Shown: positions 32,287 through 36,975 of the stretch, piece after piece
How the letters are laid out: each line of letters opens with the position of its first letter
Numbering within the stretch: position 1 is the stretch's first letter
NCBI GenBank assembly: GCA_002372235.1
Contig: DFJI01000027.1
Location: 1 to 36,975, forward strand
DNA from: Prevotella sp. UBA3675
GTDB lineage: Bacteria; Bacteroidota; Bacteroidia; Bacteroidales; Bacteroidaceae
Direction: 5' to 3'
Length of the DNA: 36,975 nt
Notes under the pieces: generated by a model
What the model was told of the DNA's origin: nothing
The model's database searches: none
The model's input: only the letters and a program-made list of their open reading frames with translations
Position numbers and translations under genes: made by a program

Positions 32287-33444
32287 ATGAAAAAGTTTTT
32301 AATGGGGCTAGCTTTTGCTAGCATTTCAATGGCAGGTATCGCCCAGACTGACGTTCCTGTCAAAAAGTACAGTGTTGCAACTAATAATTTCTGGGCTAAC
32401 TGGTTCATCACAGCTGGTTTCCAGTATGGTTCTTCTTACTCAGCCTATGAGCAGGAGCACGGACTCGAGCTCGGCGGTCTGTTTAAGGACACTCGTCGTG
32501 ACATGGGTGCTTCTCTGTCTATTGGTAAGTGGTTCACTCCTGGACTCGGTCTCCGTACAAAGGGTACCATGTTCTTCATGGGTCATGATGCTGCTCATAC
32601 TGTTGCTGCCGATGGCAAGATTAAGATCTTGAACATTCAGGAGCAGGCTCTGTTTAACCTGAACAATCTGTTCGCTGGCTACAATGAGAAGCGCGTTTGG
32701 AACATCATTCCTTATGCTGGTGCTGGTTTCATGCGCAACATGAGCGACAATGTGAATTCTGTCGGCGTTAGCTTCGGTTTGTTGAACACCTTCCGCCTCA
32801 GCAAGCACATCGGTATCCAGCTGGATCTGGGCTACAATGTTGCCAACTATGCTATCTTCGGAAAAGTGGGCGCTTCTAAGTATGGTTCAAATCCTGCAAA
32901 GGCTGACCGCTATTTCGATGCTGAGCTGGGTCTGATCTTCAATCTTGGCAAGTGCACATGGAGCAAGACTCCTGACGTAGAGGCTCTCAAGGCTCTGTCA
33001 CAGTCTCAAATCGACGCTCTGAATGCACAGCTGAGAGATGCTGAGTCTGAGAATGCTCGTCTGAACAACCTGATTAAGAACCACAAGTGCCCCGAGCAGA
33101 AAGAGCCTGTTTACGTGAAGGAAGTTGCTGCTGCTCCTGTATCAGTGTTCTTCAACATTGGTAAGAGCAAGATCGCTTCTCGCAAGGATATGCAGAACGT
33201 GAAGGAACTGGCTGAACTGGCTAAGGCTAACAACTCTAAGATTGTCGTAACTGGCTATGCTGACAGCAAGACTGGTAGCGCAAGCTACAACCAGAAGCTG
33301 AGTGAGAAGCGTGCACAGGTTGTTGCTGATGAACTCGTTAAGATGGGCGTAAACCGCGATAACATTGAGGTCGTTGCAGCTGGTGGTGTGAACGCACTGT
33401 CACCCGTTTCTTACAATCGTCGTGCAACTGTTGCTATCAAATAA
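32287..33444 (+). CDS. OmpA-family outer-membrane porin-like protein
   Basis: This 385-residue protein has a signal peptide (MKKFLMGLAFASISMAGIAQ) and an N-terminal beta-barrel region of about 200 residues. A short coiled stretch (SQIDALNAQLRDAESENARL) leads to a C-terminal OmpA domain (about 275-385). That domain has VFFNIGKSKIASRKDM, VVTGYADSKTG and NQKLSEKRAQVVADEL, the usual peptidoglycan-binding pattern. It anchors the outer membrane to the cell wall. The gene is probably highly expressed, given its strong promoter and even use of preferred codons (GCT, AAG). An unrecognised lipoprotein gene follows 43 bp downstream, which may share the transcript. Confidence 0.94.
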   Translation: MKKFLMGLAFASISMAGIAQTDVPVKKYSVATNNFWANWFITAGFQYGSSYSAYEQEHGLELGGLFKDTRRDMGASLSIGKWFTPGLGLRTKGTMFFMGHDAAHTVAADGKIKILNIQEQALFNLNNLFAGYNEKRVWNIIPYAGAGFMRNMSDNVNSVGVSFGLLNTFRLSKHIGIQLDLGYNVANYAIFGKVGASKYGSNPAKADRYFDAELGLIFNLGKCTWSKTPDVEALKALSQSQIDALNAQLRDAESENARLNNLIKNHKCPEQKEPVYVKEVAAAPVSVFFNIGKSKIASRKDMQNVKELAELAKANNSKIVVTGYADSKTGSASYNQKLSEKRAQVVADELVKMGVNRDNIEVVAAGGVNALSPVSYNRRATVAIK

Positions 33445-33487
33445 GTAAAAGGATTTTAAGTTTTAATTCATTTAAATTTTAAAGAAA

Positions 33488-34663
33488 ATGTTTGGAAAAT
33501 ATGCACGAATTGCTGTGTGTCTTGGCATAGCCACGGCTTTCACAGCTTGCCACCAAAATGAAGCACCCGATCCAATAGGAAGTGCAATTCACGAGGATGT
33601 TCCTGTGGCATTGAACACTACTAGAACACTTGTCGTTAAACTGACGGGTGATGGTGCTTCTGCTGCCAGAGTAAACTTTGCCGGAAAGACGCTTCGCCCA
33701 AATGCCAACAATATTGTGACTTTTGAGGGCGCTGAGAAAAAAGGCGATCTTAAAGTGACTGGTGACGGCTTGATTGAGCAGAATATTAAGGATCTTGATT
33801 TCGGTGATCGTACTTCGATGGTAATAGAAGTCAATGTCGTATCATCAGTTTCGGATATCATTATTTCACAAACTGATGCTGAGAATGGTACTGATGTTAC
33901 CAACGACAATGATAACCAAAAAACTACTGGTGGCGTTAAGAGTAAACTGAATGTGGGTGGTACTAATCCTACTTATACAGGTACAAAGCGCGATTATAGT
34001 ATGGTGGTCTATACACCAATTGCTACTCCTATCACTGAGACCGCACCAGATCAGTCTTATGTTCGTTCACCTTATGCCGTTGATTGCCAACCTTCTGGAA
34101 CCCAATTTAGTGTAGAAAACCCTGCTCATATCGAACTGGAAATTCCTGGCCTTGGTGAAATTGGAAATAGTGACGATGTCGCTTTCCGTTTCGGTGATAC
34201 AGCTGAAAATGCTCTGACTAAAGCTGTTGAGGGTAATTTCTTGAAGGCTGATGTGACTCACTTCTCTGCTTGGAATGTTATTATTTCCGCCAAATGTACT
34301 GGTATCACCGAAGGTTCTCAGATAGTTGCTACAGGTGCTTTGAATGCTGGCGATAACAAAGTTGATTATAAAGAGTTTGCTGGATTCGAGAGTGATGTGA
34401 GGGGTATTCTTGCTGTTTGGCTTAAGCTCCTCTATGGCTCAACCAAGACGGAAGTGAATAAGAGCACCACGATTAATGCGCCCAGTGCAGGTTCTTACAC
34501 CATCTCTCAGAAGACCTATACCATCTCGTTCCGTGCTGGTAGCAAGACTTTCAGTGTCGTAACCTATGGTGAGACCACTTGTACTGTGAACTATACTGGT
34601 AATGTGACTCCTGATACGAAACCGGTTCCTGTTCCTACCCACAACGGTGGTAGCAATGACTAA
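33488..34663 (+). CDS. Unrecognised lipoprotein
   Basis: This 391-residue protein has a lipoprotein signal (MFGKYARIAVCLGIATAFTAC, Cys21) followed by HQNEAPDP. I do not recognise the family. An N-terminal beta-rich region (about 38-135) with LVVKLTGDGASAARVNFAGK could be a sandwich domain. A low-complexity Asn/Asp/Thr linker follows (TDVTNDNDNQKTTGG, about 138-153). Then comes a second beta-rich region whose motif ADVTHFSAWNVII resembles the closing strand of sandwich domains in other Bacteroidetes surface lipoproteins. The tail is rich in Thr, Pro and Lys and ends in HNGGSND. It lies between the OmpA gene and two beta-barrel-like genes, so a role at the outer membrane is likely but unproven. 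Its base composition is more A/T-rich than the genes before ompA. Confidence 0.7.
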   Translation: MFGKYARIAVCLGIATAFTACHQNEAPDPIGSAIHEDVPVALNTTRTLVVKLTGDGASAARVNFAGKTLRPNANNIVTFEGAEKKGDLKVTGDGLIEQNIKDLDFGDRTSMVIEVNVVSSVSDIIISQTDAENGTDVTNDNDNQKTTGGVKSKLNVGGTNPTYTGTKRDYSMVVYTPIATPITETAPDQSYVRSPYAVDCQPSGTQFSVENPAHIELEIPGLGEIGNSDDVAFRFGDTAENALTKAVEGNFLKADVTHFSAWNVIISAKCTGITEGSQIVATGALNAGDNKVDYKEFAGFESDVRGILAVWLKLLYGSTKTEVNKSTTINAPSAGSYTISQKTYTISFRAGSKTFSVVTYGETTCTVNYTGNVTPDTKPVPVPTHNGGSND

Positions 34664-34691
34664 ATCTGAATTTAAGTAAACTTTATTAAAT

Positions 34692-34732
34692 ACTTTGCCA
34701 TGTGGCCAGTAGCTGCATGGCAAAGTTTTTCT
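34692..34732 (+). terminator. Terminator after the lipoprotein gene
   Basis: ACTTTGCCATG (34692-34702) pairs exactly with CATGGCAAAGT (34716-34726), and the T-run begins at the end of the stem. It separates ompA-lipoprotein from the next two genes, with only 14 bp to the next ATG. The left arm lies within AAATACTTTG, a near-match to a -7 element, so it may also overlap the promoter of the following gene. Confidence 0.8.
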
Positions 34733-34745
34733 TCTCAAAGATGTT

Positions 34746-35642
34746 ATGCGTAGAACACTCTTACTTGCCATTTCGCTATTCCTTGTTTCGATGGTGAATT
34801 CTCCGGCACAGAATAAGCCTGTGGCGGAAGTGTTTTGCGGCGCAGAACTGAATTATGCCGATGTGAATTTTACACGTCTGTATAATGTTTTAGTGAATCT
34901 TACTCCTGGAACCAAGGTTAACTTGGGAAAAGACTGGGAGTTTGCTGCACAGGCTTTCATTCCTATCATCAATTCTGGCTATGACTCCAGGTACAAGATG
35001 GTAAGATTGAACATGGTCAACCTCTCTAAGGTCTTGAGATTCAAGGAGGCTCGACAGTATTTGCGTGTCACGGCTGGTCTGTTTGGTAAGGAACGCTATG
35101 GCGGTGACGTGAGATGGATGTTCCCAATCAATTCGTGGCTAATGGTGCAAGCCCGGTTAGGACTGACGAACCATTGGGCTTTGGGATTCGACTTTGAGGG
35201 TGAGTCGGAATCGGAATTCGGCACATCCGACTGGAGTTTTACGGGCATGCTGGGAGTCAACTTCTGGTTGAATTCGTGGAATACTGAATTGCGACTTATG
35301 GGTGGACGGTATCTGAATAAGGATTATGGTGTCGAAGCCGAGGGCTTGCGCCATTTCAAGCACTGTTCTGTATCTATTTTTGCTCAAGTTCATGAGAAAG
35401 CCCCAAATCTCTATGTGAAGAAGAAGAATTGGTTCTCAGGTGGATTCCGTATTGTAATGATGTTGCCTCCCTATAAGAAGCAGCAGAAAAAGGTGGTCTT
35501 ACGTCCTGCATCTAATTTCCGGCTTACCTATAACGCGCAGTCTGACGGCTATTCAATGCGTAAATATACGACAGATCCGGAAGAAAACGAAAGAACTTAT
35601 CCTATCCGCATTCCATGGGGAACAGGAAATTTTGACGAATAG
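34746..35642 (+). CDS. Predicted exported beta-barrel protein, possibly YjbH-related
   Basis: This 298-residue protein has a signal peptide (MRRTLLLAISLFLVSMVNSPAQ). The rest is dominated by short alternating strands with aromatic residues, such as WMFPINSWLMVQARLGLTNH, WSFTGMLGVNFWLNSWNTEL and SVSIFAQVHEKAPNLY, compatible with an outer-membrane barrel of 10-14 strands. I do not firmly recognise the family. The next gene, 2 bp downstream, encodes a YjbH-like barrel, and the two together are similar in total size to a large two-barrel YjbH/GfcD protein, so this may be its other half. The C-terminus is polar (NERTYPIRIPWGTGNFDE) and lacks the usual terminal aromatic. Confidence 0.65.
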   Translation: MRRTLLLAISLFLVSMVNSPAQNKPVAEVFCGAELNYADVNFTRLYNVLVNLTPGTKVNLGKDWEFAAQAFIPIINSGYDSRYKMVRLNMVNLSKVLRFKEARQYLRVTAGLFGKERYGGDVRWMFPINSWLMVQARLGLTNHWALGFDFEGESESEFGTSDWSFTGMLGVNFWLNSWNTELRLMGGRYLNKDYGVEAEGLRHFKHCSVSIFAQVHEKAPNLYVKKKNWFSGGFRIVMMLPPYKKQQKKVVLRPASNFRLTYNAQSDGYSMRKYTTDPEENERTYPIRIPWGTGNFDE

Positions 35643-35644
35643 TA

Positions 35645-36385
35645 ATGAAAAGACGACTCTATATTTCAATCCTGTTCTGGATGCTGGCTTGTTCGTTGAA
35701 TGCACAGCATTATCTGGGCATGTCGGGCATGATACATGTCCCAACTGCTGATATGGATACGGCTGGAGTGGCTCGTGTGGGAGCTCATTACATTCCAAAG
35801 ACAATGATGCCGGATAGAATGACTGTTGATGGCGAGAAATTTAATTCCTTGACTAATTATCTCTCGCTGACTCCATTCCGTTGGATGCAGGTGACCTATG
35901 GTTATACGCTTTGGAAAATGCATCAGGACAAGGACCCCAAGAAAGGTGTGGGATTCTATTCGAAAGACCGTTATTTCTCACTGAAACTGCAGCTTCTGCC
36001 TGAGGGAAAATGGTGGCCGTCAGTGGCAGTGGGTGGTAACGACGTTTGGGGCTCAAGCGATGGAGGCGTTTCTGGAAGCAATTACTATAGGAACTATTTT
36101 GTCGCAGTTTCAAAACACCTTGATTTGAATGGCCACAATATCGGTGCGCATGTGACTTATCGCCGATGGAAGCGCGACTTTAATCATAAATGGGATGGTG
36201 TCGTTGGCGGTGTCACCTATTCACCAGCTTTCTATAAGCCTCTTCGCGTCATGTGCGAATGGGATGGAAATGAAGTGAACATCGGTGCCGATTGCCGTCT
36301 TTTCAAATATGTGCTGATTCAATGTGCATTGATTGACATGCGTTATTTCAATGCAGGCTTGTGTCTGTATCTTAATCTGCTATAG
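35645..36385 (+). CDS. YjbH-domain-like outer-membrane protein
   Basis: This 246-residue protein has a signal peptide (MKRRLYISILFWMLACSLNAQ). The mature start, HYLGMSGMIHVPTADMDTAG, resembles the opening of YjbH/GfcD proteins (G-x-x-G-x-x-x-x-PTA-x-M), which take part in exopolysaccharide secretion in Proteobacteria. Alternating strands follow (YLSLTPFRWMQVTYGYTLW, YFSLKLQLLPEGKWWPSVAV), ending in the hydrophobic strand FNAGLCLYLNLL. It follows the previous gene by 2 bp and is surely co-transcribed with it. The family assignment comes from the N-terminal motif and strand pattern only; other small barrels are possible. Confidence 0.65.
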   Translation: MKRRLYISILFWMLACSLNAQHYLGMSGMIHVPTADMDTAGVARVGAHYIPKTMMPDRMTVDGEKFNSLTNYLSLTPFRWMQVTYGYTLWKMHQDKDPKKGVGFYSKDRYFSLKLQLLPEGKWWPSVAVGGNDVWGSSDGGVSGSNYYRNYFVAVSKHLDLNGHNIGAHVTYRRWKRDFNHKWDGVVGGVTYSPAFYKPLRVMCEWDGNEVNIGADCRLFKYVLIQCALIDMRYFNAGLCLYLNLL

Positions 36386-36526
36386 GCTGCTTTTCTCAGA
36401 ATGATTCGTGTGACAAGTATCCTCTTTTTGGGAAAATAGGAGAAGTCGTAAAAACGTGGTGTGAAACGGATTATTGATGGATTCTGAAATAGATAGGGTT
36501 GAGAAAAATATTAAATCGTGAAAAAG

Positions 36527-36558
36527 TTTGGTCAGTAAAGATTTTCTTTGTACCTTTG
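36527..36558 (+). promoter_or_regulatory. Promoter of rplS
   Basis: TTTG at 36527-36530, a 20-nt spacer and TACCTTTG at 36551-36558 match both Bacteroidetes elements. Transcription would begin near 36565, leaving a leader of about 88 nt before the ATG. Confidence 0.75.
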
Positions 36559-36564
36559 CACCCG

Positions 36565-36652
36565 CTTTCCGCGTAATCGCTGGCAGGAAGATAGGAGAGT
36601 TGCCTGTTATGTTGCGTTGGAACGATAACAACAAACTTAATTATTAAGAAAA
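36565..36652 (+). promoter_or_regulatory. Structured leader of rplS, candidate autoregulatory RNA
   Basis: Two hairpins can form. The first pairs TTTCC and GCG (36566-36573) with CGC and GGAAG (36578-36590), leaving TAAT as loop. The second pairs TGTTAT (36605-36610) with ATAACA (36625-36630), with inner CGT/ACG around a TGGA loop. A further small palindrome (CTTAATTATTAAG) lies just before the start codon. L19 leaders that bind the protein are known in some bacteria; whether this is one is inference. Confidence 0.4.
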
Positions 36653-36975
36653 ATGAACTTAATTAAAGTTGCTGAAGAAGCATTTGCAACCGGCAAGCAG
36701 CACCCCAAATTCAAGGCTGGTGATACTGTGACTGTCGCTTACAAAATTATCGAGGGTACTAAGGAGCGTATTCAGCTCTATCGTGGCGTAGTCATCAAAA
36801 TCTCTGGTCACGAGGAGAAAAAGCGTTTCACCGTTCGTAAGATGTCGGGTACTGTAGGTGTAGAGCGTATCTTCCCCTTGGAGTCGCCCAATATTGACAG
36901 CATCGAGGTGAACAAGGTTGGTAAGGTTCGCCGCGCTAAACTCTACTATCTGCGTAAGCTCACTGGTAAGGCTGC
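36653..36975 (+). CDS. rplS: 50S ribosomal protein bL19 (3' end outside window)
   Basis: The frame from the ATG at 36653 encodes 107 residues before the window ends. The sequence matches bL19: MNLIKVAEEAFATGKQHPKF, then FKAGDTVTVAYKIIEG, IQLYRGVVIKISG, FTVRKMSGTVGVERIFPLES and RRAKLYYLRKLTGKAA. bL19 sits at the 30S-50S interface. Only the last few residues are missing from the window. The gene has its own promoter and a long structured leader. Confidence 0.97.
   Translation, partial: MNLIKVAEEAFATGKQHPKFKAGDTVTVAYKIIEGTKERIQLYRGVVIKISGHEEKKRFTVRKMSGTVGVERIFPLESPNIDSIEVNKVGKVRRAKLYYLRKLTGKA

Overview
The window looks like chromosomal DNA of a Bacteroidales bacterium, most likely from the Prevotella/Segatella group. 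The signs are a SusC/SusD glycan-uptake operon, an OstA-like outer-membrane protein next to SurA-type parvulins, the DUF177-rpmF-fabH arrangement, and many promoters of the Bacteroidetes form (TTG or TTTG, 19-20 nt, then TAnnTTTG). The species assignment is inference; no database search was possible.

Layout. The window opens in the end of an rRNA operon (23S tail, then a 5S gene and a strong terminator). Next is a secreted GH43-type glycosidase interrupted by an in-frame TAG. Then come DUF177-rpmF-fabH (ribosome and fatty-acid start), a stand-alone LolD/MacB-type ABC ATPase, and the ribosome-assembly GTPases era and der with a small lipoprotein gene. The mlaE-mlaF lipid-transport pair runs on the minus strand, divergent from lptB. 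From 10164 to 17544 (minus strand) lies a four-gene polysaccharide utilisation locus: SusC, SusD, a SusE/F-like surface glycan-binding lipoprotein and a GH53 endo-galactanase lipoprotein, pointing to beta-1,4-galactan (pectic galactan) use. Divergent from it are tig, then clpP-clpX and recQ. A 546-bp region without a gene follows recQ and holds two unusual palindromic repeat structures. After it runs guaB, two parvulin-type chaperones, an OstA-like protein and mutL. The last part has an OmpA-family protein, an unrecognised lipoprotein and two small beta-barrel-like proteins (one YjbH-like), then the start of rplS behind a structured leader.

How it fits together. Much of the window is housekeeping: translation (5S, L32, L19, Era, Der), protein folding and quality control (trigger factor, ClpXP, SurA-like proteins), envelope building (FabH, LptB, Mla, OstA-like, parvulins, OmpA) and DNA repair (RecQ, MutL). 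The accessory content is the GH43 remnant, the galactan locus and the OmpA/lipoprotein/YjbH-like cluster.

The most unusual signals are: a six-unit 22-bp tandem repeat with overall dyad symmetry and a 31-bp inverted repeat (both downstream of recQ), a 9-bp minisatellite inside the essential era gene, a perfect 25-bp hairpin with satellite direct repeats after fabH, the nonsense codon in the GH43 gene, and the split YjbH-like cluster.
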